NCBI GenBank assembly: GCA_023402075.1
Contig: JAEXCS010000001.1
Coordinates: forward strand, 1-41,626
Length of the DNA: 41,626 nt
Origin: Bacillota bacterium
GTDB lineage: Bacteria; Bacillota; Clostridia; Oscillospirales; Oscillospiraceae
Reading direction: 5' to 3'
This document shows, piece by piece, positions 1 to 7,393 of this stretch. The translations under genes and the position numbers were made by a program. The number at the start of each line of letters is the position of its first letter. Position 1 is the stretch's first letter. A model generated the notes under the pieces. That model was given only the letters and a program-made list of their open reading frames with translations. It ran no database searches and was not told the origin of the DNA.

Positions 1-648
1 AGTATGGAGCGGCTGTACCAAAGCCAGCTCTCTCATTTGGAGACGCTCAAACAGGAAATGACGCAGGCCAAAACCATGCGTCACGATCTGCGCCATCACC
101 TTACCCTCATAAAGGAATATGTGAGCAGCCGCCAGTACGACAGGCTGGAGGAATACATCAAAGAATCCCGTGCCGCATCTGCGGATGGGGAGCTGCCGGA
201 GTATTGCCCGATTGACGTCATCAATACGCTGACCTACCACTACCAGACGGTAGCCCGGCAGAACGATATCCAGCTGGATATGCGCTGCAATCTGAAAGCA
301 GCCGCAGACCCCGGCCGTACCGGCATGACCGATTCCGATTTATGCTGCCTGTACGCCAATCTCATGGAGAATGCCGTGGAGGCTTGCCAACGGATGCAAA
401 GCGGAGAAAAGGCCATACGGGTTGCGGTGATCCGCACCTCCGCCGATTCACTGCATATCCGTGTGTGGAACACCGCCGAAGTAGTTCGTCCCCTTGGCGG
501 TCGGTTCCTTTCCTCCAAGGAAGGCGGACAGACCGGATATGGGCTGTTGTCTGTAGAAGCCATTGCCGGGAAGTACGGCGGCAAAGCGGAGTTTCGCTGG
601 GATGCGGATAAACAGGCGTTTGAAAGCAAGGTAACGGTAACGGCGTAA
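1..648 (+). CDS. GHKL-domain sensor histidine kinase, C-terminal part (5' end outside window)
   Basis: This is the C-terminal half of an AgrC/HPK10-type histidine kinase, a membrane receptor that phosphorylates a LytTR-type response regulator. The reading frame is open from the first base and an ATG at 4 is only an internal Met, so the gene is probably cut by the window edge. A coiled dimerisation segment comes first, then an H-box-like MRHDLRHH near residue 25 with the candidate phospho-acceptor His, an N-box (NLMENAVEAC) and a G-box (GYGLLSVEAIAGKYGG). The sensor membrane domain is not visible. No response regulator lies downstream, so its partner would have to be upstream. The family is clear but the signal is unknown. 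Confidence 0.85.
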   Translation, partial: SMERLYQSQLSHLETLKQEMTQAKTMRHDLRHHLTLIKEYVSSRQYDRLEEYIKESRAASADGELPEYCPIDVINTLTYHYQTVARQNDIQLDMRCNLKAAADPGRTGMTDSDLCCLYANLMENAVEACQRMQSGEKAIRVAVIRTSADSLHIRVWNTAEVVRPLGGRFLSSKEGGQTGYGLLSVEAIAGKYGGKAEFRWDADKQAFESKVTVTA

Positions 649-730
649 AAGATAGGATGCTTAACCGACCTTTTTCCTCGGAAAGAGGGACATTTAAGGA
701 GCTGTTTGGAATCATTGGCCGCTCTTGAAT

Positions 731-895
731 TTATCCTCGCTTCATGCAATCCCTGAAATCCAAATGCTCTTGTTCAAGCCATTTCCATTCCTCATCAGCT
801 TTTTGATATTCTAATAAGGCTTCTTTCATCTGCGGCGAATCGTAGGGAACCTGTTTCTCTACCAATCGCCGCAGTTTTTCTCTGCGATTTTCCAC
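731..895 (-). pseudogene. small coding fragment, about 54 codons, unrecognised
   Basis: A GTG-initiated frame on the minus strand encodes about 54 charged residues (for example EKLRRLVEKQVPYDSPQ, EYQKADEEWKWLEQEH) with a strongly helical, protein-like composition. There is no convincing RBS. The frame stays open upstream for roughly 60 more codons without an ATG, which suggests a remnant of a longer gene rather than an intact small gene. Together with the fragment at 1047-1169 it points to decayed accessory DNA beside the tRNA. No family was recognised. Confidence 0.35.
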
Positions 896-1046
896 AGCAA
901 AGTGCGTTTCTGCACTCCGATTCTCCGGCTTCTGTGGTTGTTCTCTTATTTTATTGTTGGATATATAAAAGAGCGCCGCTTTCCTTTTGGCTTGACTGCC
1001 GCAAAGGAAAGGGCGCTGATAGAACGCGTTTATGTGGTGAAAGACC

Positions 1047-1169
1047 GTGCGTGTGGGTTCAAATCCATGGGCACATCAAATTCACCCCTATGATATCTAC
1101 GAAATTGCAATCTTTTTGGACAGGCATTTTGAGGATCAAAAGACCCGGAATAAGAAAATTATTGAATAG
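1047..1169 (+). pseudogene. C-terminal remnant of an unrecognised protein
   Basis: After an in-frame stop near 1043 this plus-strand frame reads as plausible protein. It includes HPYDIYEIAIFLDRHFEDQK and ends at a TAG at 1167-1169. There is no start codon or RBS, so it looks like the tail of a gene whose front has been lost. Origin from a mobile element is an inference from its position next to a tRNA 3' end. Confidence 0.35.
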
Positions 1170-1210
1170 TAATCAAAATGTGTACTAATTGTGTGTACCT
1201 GCCAAGTACA

Positions 1211-1244
1211 AGACCCGCTGCAACCTTAGAGTTGCAGCGGGTCT
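1211..1244 (-). terminator. strong hairpin downstream of tRNA-Pro
   Basis: A 14-bp perfect inverted repeat (AGACCCGCTGCAAC / GTTGCAGCGGGTCT) with a 6-nt loop lies four bases past the tRNA 3' CCA on the minus strand. No clear U-tract follows in either direction, so it may act as a terminator or as a 3' processing boundary for the tRNA. Confidence 0.55.
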
Positions 1245-1247
1245 CTT

Positions 1248-1324
1248 TGGTCCGAGTGGCGGGAGTCGAACCCACGGCCTCATGGTCCCGAACCATGCGC
1301 GCTACCAACTGCGCTACACCCGGA
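1248..1324 (-). tRNA. tRNA-Pro (anticodon CGG), CCA encoded
   Basis: The minus strand folds as a complete cloverleaf. The 7-bp acceptor stem is TCCGGGT paired with ACTCGGA. The anticodon stem CATGG/CCATG encloses the loop TTCGGGA with anticodon CGG. The T-arm carries GGTTCGA, and the 3' CCA is encoded. A perfect consensus promoter lies 65 bp upstream. Degraded coding fragments on its 3' side make it a plausible old integration site. Confidence 0.95.
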
Positions 1325-1388
1325 TATTTGATTTTCAGAACACCCAACGCTCCCCGTGCGGCCACGTCAGCCATCTGCAACAGATTGT

Positions 1389-1417
1389 ATTATAGGAAAA
1401 ATCCAGCCCTTTGTCAA
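1389..1417 (-). promoter_or_regulatory. sigma-A promoter of tRNA-Pro
   Basis: The minus strand reads TTGACA, a 17-bp spacer, then TATAAT, a full match to the vegetative consensus. It points at the tRNA-Pro gene and is back-to-back with the sporulation-type promoter of spoIVFA. Confidence 0.85.
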
Positions 1418-1426
1418 GGGAAATTG

Positions 1427-1456
1427 TTCATACTCTTTCCCAAATGTGCATACAGT
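1427..1456 (+). promoter_or_regulatory. sigma-E-like promoter of spoIVFA-spoIVFB
   Basis: The plus strand shows TTCATACT at 1427-1434, a 14-bp spacer and CATACAGT at 1449-1456, followed 27 bp later by the spoIVFA ATG. The mother-cell sigma-E consensus is GkmATATT - N14/15 - CATACAmT, so the -10 matches at 7 of 8 positions and the -35 at 6 of 8. spoIVF genes are sigma-E targets in Bacillus subtilis, which fits. Confidence 0.6.
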
Positions 1457-1483
1457 ATGAAAAATACGAGGGGAGGCGGACAC

Positions 1484-2548
1484 ATGACGTCGCGACAGTC
1501 CGGACAGAAAATCAATCAAATGTACGGCAATCGGACAGGGTATCGCACAAAGCGGCGGAAGACCTCACAGCCATTATCCGCAGCAGAAAAGCGGCGTCTG
1601 GTCCAATTTCTGGTCTGCGGCACGGTATTTGTGCTGCTGGTGGCAGTGAAGCTGCTGATGCCTGCCCGCAGCCAATGGCTTAGCAGCCATGTGGGCGGCG
1701 CTTTGGAACGCAGCGTGGATGTGACAGAGGTGTTTTCCGCCGTGGGCCGGGTATTCTCCGGAAACCCGGCCGAGGGCTGGGATGATCTGTATCAGTCTGT
1801 TTTCCGCCCGGAGGCAGACGATGCAATCCCCGCCGGCGCAGTTGGAACCCCGGCAGACAATGAGACGGAAGACGACCCGGCAGACAGTGTGGCAGTTTCC
1901 GCAGCGGGCGCTTCCCTGATTCACAGCCGCCTTTCTGCCAGCGACGGCTGGCTCACTGCCCCGCCCATGGCAGAAACTCCGGAGGGAAGCTCCGTCACAG
2001 CTCCCACCTCCGCAGCCTCTTCCTCTCCCAGCGACACGGCGGCAAAAACAGACGACAATCCGCAGCAAACCATAGCCGGCACCCAGCGGCTCTCCTATGT
2101 ATTGTATTCCAATCAAACACTGCCCGACAACGTCAGTCTGGAGCAAAAAGTGCTGGGCTTTGATTACTGCACCCCCGTAATGGGAACACTGTCGTCGGAT
2201 TTCGGTTATCGGGAGCACCCTATTGAGGGGGATGAAAAATTTCATTACGGTCTGGACATTGCCGCGGACGAGGGCACCCCTATCTCCGCCTTTGCGGATG
2301 GAACAGTGACGGCGGTAGGTGAAAGCAGCAGCTACGGAAAATATGCCATTGTATCCCATGACGGCGGCTTTTCCACGTTGTACGCCCACTGCAGCCGCAT
2401 CTATGCCTCCTCCGGCGCACAGGTGAAGGAAGGGGATAAAATTGCGGCGGTAGGCCAAACCGGAGAGGCTACGGGGCCTCACCTGCACTTTGAGCTTCAC
2501 TCCGGAACCACCTATCTGGACCCCATCTACTATGTCTCGCTGCCCTAA
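1484..2548 (+). CDS. spoIVFA: SpoIVFA-like membrane protein with M23/LytM domain
   Basis: The product (354 aa) is a single-pass membrane protein with an extracytoplasmic M23 (LytM) domain. The basic N-terminus is followed by a membrane helix near residues 39-55, a long Ala/Ser/Pro-rich low-complexity linker, and the M23 domain with HYGLD, YAHCS and HLHFE, so the usual zinc ligands look intact. The ATG at 1484 has the RBS GGGGAGG; the frame stays open upstream only across the tRNA antisense and is not used. The next gene is an M50 protease overlapping by 17 bp. That pairing marks this as SpoIVFA, the regulator that holds SpoIVFB during pro-sigma-K processing. A SpoIIQ-like role is the alternative. 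Confidence 0.78.
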   Translation: MTSRQSGQKINQMYGNRTGYRTKRRKTSQPLSAAEKRRLVQFLVCGTVFVLLVAVKLLMPARSQWLSSHVGGALERSVDVTEVFSAVGRVFSGNPAEGWDDLYQSVFRPEADDAIPAGAVGTPADNETEDDPADSVAVSAAGASLIHSRLSASDGWLTAPPMAETPEGSSVTAPTSAASSSPSDTAAKTDDNPQQTIAGTQRLSYVLYSNQTLPDNVSLEQKVLGFDYCTPVMGTLSSDFGYREHPIEGDEKFHYGLDIAADEGTPISAFADGTVTAVGESSSYGKYAIVSHDGGFSTLYAHCSRIYASSGAQVKEGDKIAAVGQTGEATGPHLHFELHSGTTYLDPIYYVSLP

Positions 2549-3131
2549 CTGCCCCGTGCGCGTCTCCTTCGGATTTTTGCTGCTTACGGCGTGGTTTGCT
2601 CTGGAGAGCGGGCTAAAGCCCCTGCTGTTGATTTTATTCGCGGCAACCATGCATGAATTGGGTCATTTCGTGGTTTTGCGCCTGTGGGGCGCACCGGTGG
2701 GGCAAGTGCGCATTGGCCTGCTGGGCGCGATGATGGAAGCAAATCGCAGCGGTCTTAGCTACGGAAAAGAGCTGTCTGCCCTGCTGGCAGGCCCTTTTGT
2801 AAATCTTTTGTGCGCTGCCGCGCTGATTCCTCTTGCCGCGCAGCACGCGGAACTTTACGCCGCCGCAGGCGCACATCTGGCTCTGGGCGCATTTAATCTT
2901 CTGCCCATTCGCCCGCTGGACGGCGGGCAGGCGCTGGAGCTTTTGGCCGCATGGCGCTTTGGCCCTGCGGTGGGAGAACTGACGGCGCGGATTGCTGGAA
3001 TTTTATGCGCGGCGCTTTTGCTTGGCGGGCTTGTGTGGCTGATTCGGGAGAGCCGGGGCAATCTCTGGCTGGCCCCACCGGCGGCGGGACTGCTGGCGGC
3101 GGCAATACGAGAGCTGCGGGGCGGAAAATGA
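2532..3131 (+). CDS. spoIVFB: SpoIVFB-like M50 site-2 intramembrane metalloprotease
   Basis: This 199-aa polytopic membrane protein carries the zinc motif HELGH and the second conserved motif PIRPLDGG of M50 site-2 proteases. In the family SpoIVFB cleaves pro-sigma-K in the mother-cell membrane around the forespore. The start chosen is the ATG at 2532 inside the end of spoIVFA. There is no good RBS, so translational coupling is likely. It is shorter than B. subtilis SpoIVFB and lacks an obvious C-terminal CBS domain, as in other clostridial versions. Family confidence is high; the sigma-K substrate is inferred from the neighbour. Confidence 0.85.
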   Translation: MSRCPNCPVRVSFGFLLLTAWFALESGLKPLLLILFAATMHELGHFVVLRLWGAPVGQVRIGLLGAMMEANRSGLSYGKELSALLAGPFVNLLCAAALIPLAAQHAELYAAAGAHLALGAFNLLPIRPLDGGQALELLAAWRFGPAVGELTARIAGILCAALLLGGLVWLIRESRGNLWLAPPAAGLLAAAIRELRGGK

Positions 3132-3176
3132 CCGTCCCGCAGCCGTTTTTCAAGCTGGAGTTTCCGGCAGAAGCGC

Positions 3177-3205
3177 TTGACATTGTGGTTGGAAAAATCT
3201 ATAAT
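3177..3205 (+). promoter_or_regulatory. perfect sigma-A promoter of greA-lysS
   Basis: TTGACA at 3177-3182, a 17-bp spacer and TATAAT at 3200-3205 match the vegetative consensus exactly. greA starts 79 bp downstream. Confidence 0.9.
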
Positions 3206-3283
3206 GTTATGTCACGACTAAGCTGGAGTTTTTATGGACACCCATAAGGAAAATATAGAGGAAGCAGAAAGGACTTATGAGCG

Positions 3284-3760
3284 ATGAGCAACGAATACAG
3301 AATGAGCCAAGCCCGCCTGGACGAGCTGCAAACCGAGCTGAATTTTTTAAAAACCACCCGCAGCGATGAGGTTGCGGAGCAGATTAAAATTGCCCGGGGC
3401 TTTGGCGACCTCAGTGAGAACAGCGAATATGACGAGGCGAAAAATGAGCAGGGCAAGCTGTACTCCCGCATCGCGGAGCTGGAAGAGATTTTGCAGCACG
3501 CCGTGGTGTTGGACGAAAATACCGCGGACAACGACGCCGTGACCATCGGCTGCAAGGTGACCGTGGCGGACGAGCAGGGAAATATCCTGCCGGTGGCCTA
3601 CAAAATTGTAGGCTCTCAGGAGTCGGACCCCATGCATGGGATCATTTCGGAGGAGTCCCCTTTCGGAAAGGCCCTCATGGGCACAAAGGAAGGGCAGACT
3701 GTCACCGTGGACGCGCCCAGCGGGAGCATTTCTTACACGGTGAAGAAAATCGAGCGATAA
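3284..3760 (+). CDS. greA: transcription elongation factor GreA
   Basis: The 158-aa product matches the usual GreA length. It has the N-terminal coiled coil with the conserved acidic tip (GDLSENSEYDEAKNEQ) that enters the RNA polymerase secondary channel, followed by the FKBP-like C-terminal domain (SPFGKALMG, GSISYTVKKIE). GreA stimulates cleavage of backtracked transcripts. It is the first gene behind a perfect sigma-A promoter and is followed 10 bp later by lysS, an arrangement common in Firmicutes. Confidence 0.97.
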   Translation: MSNEYRMSQARLDELQTELNFLKTTRSDEVAEQIKIARGFGDLSENSEYDEAKNEQGKLYSRIAELEEILQHAVVLDENTADNDAVTIGCKVTVADEQGNILPVAYKIVGSQESDPMHGIISEESPFGKALMGTKEGQTVTVDAPSGSISYTVKKIER

Positions 3761-3770
3761 GGAGATAACT

Positions 3771-5270
3771 ATGGCTGAACAGAAGACAACCCCCCAGCCC
3801 GAGCAGGATCTGGGTGAACAGACCAGAATCCGCCGGGAGAAGCTGGCGGCCCTTCAGGCTGCGGGCGAAGACCCCTTCCGGCAGACCCGGTTCGACTGGA
3901 ACGCCACCAGCGAGCAGATTAAAGCCAATTTCGACGCCATGGAGGGCCAATCCGTGAAAGTCGCGGGCCGTCTCATGAGCAAACGGGGCATGGGCAAGGT
4001 CAGCTTCTGCGACTTGCAGGACCGGGACGGTCGCATCCAGCTCTACGCCCGGCAGGACGAGATGGACGAGGAAGTTTACCGGACGTTTAAAAAGTACGAT
4101 ATCGGTGACATCGTGGGCGTGGACGGCGAGGTGTTCCGCACCCAGCGGGGCGAGATGAGCGTCCGGGTGAAGGACATTGTGCTTCTCAGCAAGGCGCTGC
4201 TGCCCCTTCCGGAGAAGTTCCACGGTTTGACGGACAAGGAGCTGCGCTATCGCCAGCGGTATGTGGACCTGATTGTAAACCCCGAGGTGAAGCGCGCTTT
4301 CCTCATTCGCTCCAAATTTATTCAGCACCTGCGCAGGTATCTGGATAATCTGGGCTATATTGAGGTGGAAACACCCGTTTTGAACACCATTTCCGGCGGC
4401 GCGTCCGCCCGCCCGTTCATCACCCACCACAACACGCTGGATTTGGACATGTACATGCGCATTGCCACGGAGCTGCCCTTAAAGCGGCTGATTGTGGGCG
4501 GAATGGACCGGGTGTACGAAATTGGGCGTATTTTCCGCAACGAGGGCATGGACCCCAAGCACAATCCCGAGTTTACCACCGTAGAGCTGTATCAGGCGTT
4601 TACGGACTTCCACGGAATGATGGACGTGGCCGAAGGGCTTCTCTCCTCTGCCGCCAAGGAGCTTTTAGGGACCTATGAAACGGAGTGGATGGGCGAAAAA
4701 ATTGACCTGACGCCCGGTTGGCCCCGTCTGACCATGGTGGATGCCGTGAAGCAGTATGCCGGGGTGGACTTTGGAACCATCACCGACGATGCGGAAGCTG
4801 TGGCCGCCGCGAAATCCATTGGCGTGGAGCTGGCGGACAGCGCGGAAAAGACCTGGGGCAACGCACTGTACCAGTGCTTTGACCAGAAGGTGGAGGAGCA
4901 TCTCATCCAACCCACCTTTATCACCATGTACCCCGTGGAGGTCTCTCCTCTCACCAAGCGCAGCCCGCAGGACCCCCGGCTTACCGAGCGGTTTGAGTTT
5001 TTCATCTGCCGCAGCGAGATGGGCAACGCCTATTCCGAGCTGAACGACCCCATTGACCAGCGCGCGCGCTTTGAAAAGCAGGCCGAGCTGCGGGAGCGGG
5101 GCGACGATGAAGCCGAGATGCTGGACGAGGACTTCCTCACCGCCATGGAATACGGCATGCCCCCCACCGGCGGCATGGGCATCGGCATCGACCGGGTGAC
5201 CATGCTCCTCACGGGGTCTGACACCATCCGGGACGTGATTCTCTTCCCCACGATGAAACCTATTGACTGA
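3771..5270 (+). CDS. lysS: lysyl-tRNA synthetase, class II
   Basis: This 499-aa enzyme charges tRNA-Lys. It has the N-terminal OB-fold anticodon-binding domain (about residues 60-170) and the class II catalytic core with motif 2 (FRNEGMDPKHNPEF) and motif 3 (GMGIGIDRVTMLLTG). The RBS AAGGAG sits 7 bp before the ATG, and the gene is 10 bp after greA. A strong terminator lies 107 bp downstream. Length and motifs are normal. Confidence 0.98.
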   Translation: MAEQKTTPQPEQDLGEQTRIRREKLAALQAAGEDPFRQTRFDWNATSEQIKANFDAMEGQSVKVAGRLMSKRGMGKVSFCDLQDRDGRIQLYARQDEMDEEVYRTFKKYDIGDIVGVDGEVFRTQRGEMSVRVKDIVLLSKALLPLPEKFHGLTDKELRYRQRYVDLIVNPEVKRAFLIRSKFIQHLRRYLDNLGYIEVETPVLNTISGGASARPFITHHNTLDLDMYMRIATELPLKRLIVGGMDRVYEIGRIFRNEGMDPKHNPEFTTVELYQAFTDFHGMMDVAEGLLSSAAKELLGTYETEWMGEKIDLTPGWPRLTMVDAVKQYAGVDFGTITDDAEAVAAAKSIGVELADSAEKTWGNALYQCFDQKVEEHLIQPTFITMYPVEVSPLTKRSPQDPRLTERFEFFICRSEMGNAYSELNDPIDQRARFEKQAELRERGDDEAEMLDEDFLTAMEYGMPPTGGMGIGIDRVTMLLTGSDTIRDVILFPTMKPID

Positions 5271-5376
5271 TACAGTCATCACGGCACAGGAATTTGGTTT
5301 CTTTTGAGGAAAACCAAGGGCTTTTTATACCGCCCTTACACCGTTTGACTGATAGATTCATAGATATCAATTGCTG

Positions 5377-5420
5377 AAAAGTCCGCTCCTGCACAGTGCA
5401 GGAGCGGACTTTTTTCTTTT
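5377..5420 (+). terminator. Rho-independent terminator of greA-lysS
   Basis: A near-perfect stem (AAAAGTCCGCTCCTGCA / TGCAGGAGCGGACTTTT) with a 3-nt loop is followed by TTCTTTT on the plus strand. Confidence 0.93.
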
Positions 5421-5436
5421 CCATCTCGTCCTTTTC

Positions 5437-5625
5437 TTCCTTGTCTTTTCCCACTTCCCTTCAGGCTTCCTTCTCAGGCCTACAATAAGGGAAGCTCTCA
5501 ATTTTGAGATGCAAGGTGGTGAATGAAGCAGCCATTTACTGTGAAACCTGCGATATTCTTGCCTTGTTCCGTTGAAACCAGCTTCTTCTTTAATAGATCG
5601 AATACAAACGAACATTAAGGACAAA
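5437..5625 (-). repeat. possible dispersed intergenic repeat or element remnant
   Basis: The stretch between the lysS terminator and the gpx promoter holds no gene I can support. A minus-strand frame spells a Lys/Arg-rich sequence (including SKLRASLIVGLRRKPEGKW) with no RBS. It resembles spurious ORFs that recur where intergenic repeats occur in Clostridia. This is recollection and inference, not a verified match. Confidence 0.2.
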
Positions 5626-5643
5626 ATTGGATTTAAAATAAGA

Positions 5644-5672
5644 TTGACATCTTAATCTAAGTTTGATACAAT
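5644..5672 (+). promoter_or_regulatory. promoter of the gpx-flavodoxin-ohrR operon
   Basis: TTGACA at 5644-5649, a 17-bp spacer and TACAAT at 5667-5672 form a near-consensus sigma-A promoter 37 bp before gpx. The -10 is embedded in a palindrome, so this promoter is probably repressible. Confidence 0.85.
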
Positions 5673-5681
5673 TTAATTGTC
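5667..5681. promoter_or_regulatory. OhrR-type operator overlapping the -10 box
   Basis: A perfect palindrome ACAATT-T-AATTGT (5668-5680) overlaps the -10 element. It resembles the TACAATT-AATTGTA inverted repeat bound by Bacillus OhrR, and an OhrR homologue is the third gene of this operon. Binding here would block RNA polymerase and make the operon autoregulated by organic peroxide. Confidence 0.65.
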
Positions 5682-5708
5682 CAAAATCAGAATCAAAGGA
5701 GATACCAA

Positions 5709-6197
5709 ATGAGTCTCTATAATTTAACGGTAAAAGATGCAAAAGGCAACAATGTAACTCTTTCTGATTATCAGGGAAAAGCAATGCTGATCGTTAACAC
5801 AGCAACAGGCTGCGGGTTTACGCCGCAGTACAGCGGACTGCAAGACCTTTATAACAAGTACAAAGACAAGGGATTTGAAATTCTTGATTTCCCCTGCAAT
5901 CAATTTGCAAATCAGGCTCCCGGAACCAATGAAGAAATCGGAAGTTTCTGCACAGGCCGCTTCGGGATTACCTTTCGTCAATTTGATAAGATTGACGTCA
6001 ACGGGCAAAATGAAAGCCCCTTGTATACTTGGCTTAAATCTCAAAAAGGCGGTCTTGGCAGTTCAAATATCAAATGGAATTTTACAAAATTTCTTGTAAA
6101 CCAAAAGGGTGAAGTTATAGCCCGATATGCGCCTACCACAACTCCTGCGGCCATTGAAAAAGATATTGCAAAGGTTTTGGCAGTTGGAAAAGATTAA
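5709..6197 (+). CDS. glutathione peroxidase family (thiol peroxidase), cysteine type
   Basis: The 162-aa product reduces hydroperoxides in the cytoplasm. The peroxidatic Cys35 lies in NTATGCGFTPQY and is a true Cys codon (TGC), not Sec. The other active-site residues are Q65 (FPCNQF), W123 and N124 (WNFTKF). Cys81 in SFCTGRFG matches the resolving Cys of thioredoxin-dependent two-Cys Gpx enzymes, so thioredoxin rather than glutathione is the likely reductant. It is the first gene of an operon with a flavodoxin and OhrR, behind a promoter with an OhrR-like operator. This region is visibly lower in G+C than its neighbours, which suggests acquisition as a cassette. Confidence 0.95.
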   Translation: MSLYNLTVKDAKGNNVTLSDYQGKAMLIVNTATGCGFTPQYSGLQDLYNKYKDKGFEILDFPCNQFANQAPGTNEEIGSFCTGRFGITFRQFDKIDVNGQNESPLYTWLKSQKGGLGSSNIKWNFTKFLVNQKGEVIARYAPTTTPAAIEKDIAKVLAVGKD

Positions 6198-6226
6198 GAT
6201 GCTTTAATTATGAATGGAGGAACCAT

Positions 6227-6646
6227 ATGAACCGTGTCGTTTACTTTTCCAGAAGCGGCAATACAAAAAAAGTTGCCGAAGCCATCGCCAGGGGTGCAGG
6301 TGCATCTGCCGTTTCGGTGGAACAGCTCCATGAAAGCGAGTCCGCAAATGTACTGTTTGTGGGAGGTGCCATCTATGCAGGAACCATCGACGGCAAACTG
6401 CGCGAGTTTTTGCTGAAGCTCAAGCCATCGCAAGTAAAACAGGTCGCGCTTTTCAGTACGGCGGCAGGCAAAAAGCTGTTGCTACCGGAGGTGAAATCCA
6501 TTCTTGATGCCAAGGGAATTTCTGTGCTGGACGATGAATTTCACTGTAAGGGTTCTTTTTTGCTTGCCAATCGCGGAAGGCCGAACGAAGATGATTTAAA
6601 GCAAGCCGAGGCGTTTGCAAGAAAGATCTGCAACAATCTGCCATGA
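6227..6646 (+). CDS. flavodoxin-domain protein
   Basis: This 139-aa protein starts with the FMN phosphate-binding motif YFSRSGNTKKVAEAIA (residues 6-21). It also has a typical VGGAIYAGTIDGK loop near residues 46-58, as in short-chain flavodoxins. It would carry electrons or act as a small FMN redox protein in the cytoplasm. The RBS GGAGG precedes the ATG, and the stop overlaps the ohrR start by 4 bp (ATGA). Co-transcription with a peroxidase and a peroxide sensor suggests a role in peroxide stress. The specific partner is unknown. Confidence 0.85.
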   Translation: MNRVVYFSRSGNTKKVAEAIARGAGASAVSVEQLHESESANVLFVGGAIYAGTIDGKLREFLLKLKPSQVKQVALFSTAAGKKLLLPEVKSILDAKGISVLDDEFHCKGSFLLANRGRPNEDDLKQAEAFARKICNNLP

Positions 6647-7086
6647 ATGATGAAATACTGAAGCTTGAAAACCAGCTATGCTTTCCGCTTTACGCCGCCG
6701 CAAAGGAAGTTGTCAGCCGGTATAAGCCCTGGCTGGACAAAATAGACCTGACCTATACACAGTATATTGTGATGATGGTGCTGTGGGAATATAAAACCAT
6801 CGGTGTAAAGGAACTGGGACAGCACCTGTATCTTGACTCCGGGACATTGACGCCCCTTTTGAAACGCCTTGAGGGGAAAGACCTCGTCCGACGGGAACGC
6901 TCCAAAGAGGATGAGCGTGCGGTGAATATTACAATCACCGAGACCGGAGAAGCGCTAAAGGAAAAGGCGGTTGAAATCCCCCAGAAACTGTCCAGCTGCA
7001 TGCCGCTTTCTCTGGAAGAATCCAAAACGCTTTATGCGCTTTTATATAAGCTTCTCAAGCAGCTGGATTGCGAGAATGCAGAATGA
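6643..7086 (+). CDS. ohrR: OhrR-type MarR-family organic hydroperoxide sensor
   Basis: The 147-aa product resembles Bacillus OhrR over its whole length. It has the reactive Cys13 in ENQLCFPLY, Tyr27 and Tyr38 at positions expected to contact that Cys, and the winged helix (VKELGQHLYLDSGTLTPLLKRLE, then the RRERSKEDERAVNITIT wing). In the family, peroxide oxidises this Cys and releases the repressor from DNA. Only one near-N-terminal Cys fits the one-Cys class; C57-type positions are absent, though there are distal Cys residues. It overlaps the flavodoxin gene by 4 bp. The usual target ohr is absent and Gpx takes its place. Confidence 0.9.
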   Translation: MNDEILKLENQLCFPLYAAAKEVVSRYKPWLDKIDLTYTQYIVMMVLWEYKTIGVKELGQHLYLDSGTLTPLLKRLEGKDLVRRERSKEDERAVNITITETGEALKEKAVEIPQKLSSCMPLSLEESKTLYALLYKLLKQLDCENAE

Positions 7087-7230
7087 CTCGCTCATCTGTG
7101 GAAACTCATTTCATGCACCAAATCATTGGGGTATAATTAATTCCAGCATTAAAACCTATATTCCAAGCGGCATATAGAACGCTTTCATCTTCTGCACCGC
7201 AGACTTTGAACAAACTCCCCTTCTCAGGCT

Positions 7231-7266
7231 AAAAAGCAGGCCGCCGGAAGTCCGGCGGCCTGCTTT
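7231..7266. terminator. bidirectional terminator between ohrR and the kinase gene
   Basis: A 16-bp perfect stem (AAAGCAGGCCGCCGGA / TCCGGCGGCCTGCTTT) with a 2-nt spacer is followed by TTTTT on the minus strand and by a weaker T-rich stretch on the plus strand. It can serve the converging gpx operon and kinase gene. The rest of 7087-7393 holds nothing I can support. Confidence 0.85.
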
Positions 7267-7393
7267 GTCTATTTTCTCTCTGGCCACGCTGCACGCGGGC
7301 ATCCGTGCGCAAGCGGCTCTATGCGCATCCCGACGCTCCGACAAGAGCGGAAGCGATGCCATGCCCGAACTTGAACGCTCCTCGTCGGCCCGC

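Noticed and set aside
1178..1483. Longer N-terminus for the spoIVFA frame
   Set aside because: It would read through the antisense of tRNA-Pro and its promoter; the ATG at 1484 has a strong RBS.
5709..6197. Selenocysteine glutathione peroxidase
   Set aside because: The active-site codon is TGC (Cys), so this enzyme does not depend on the selenium genes.
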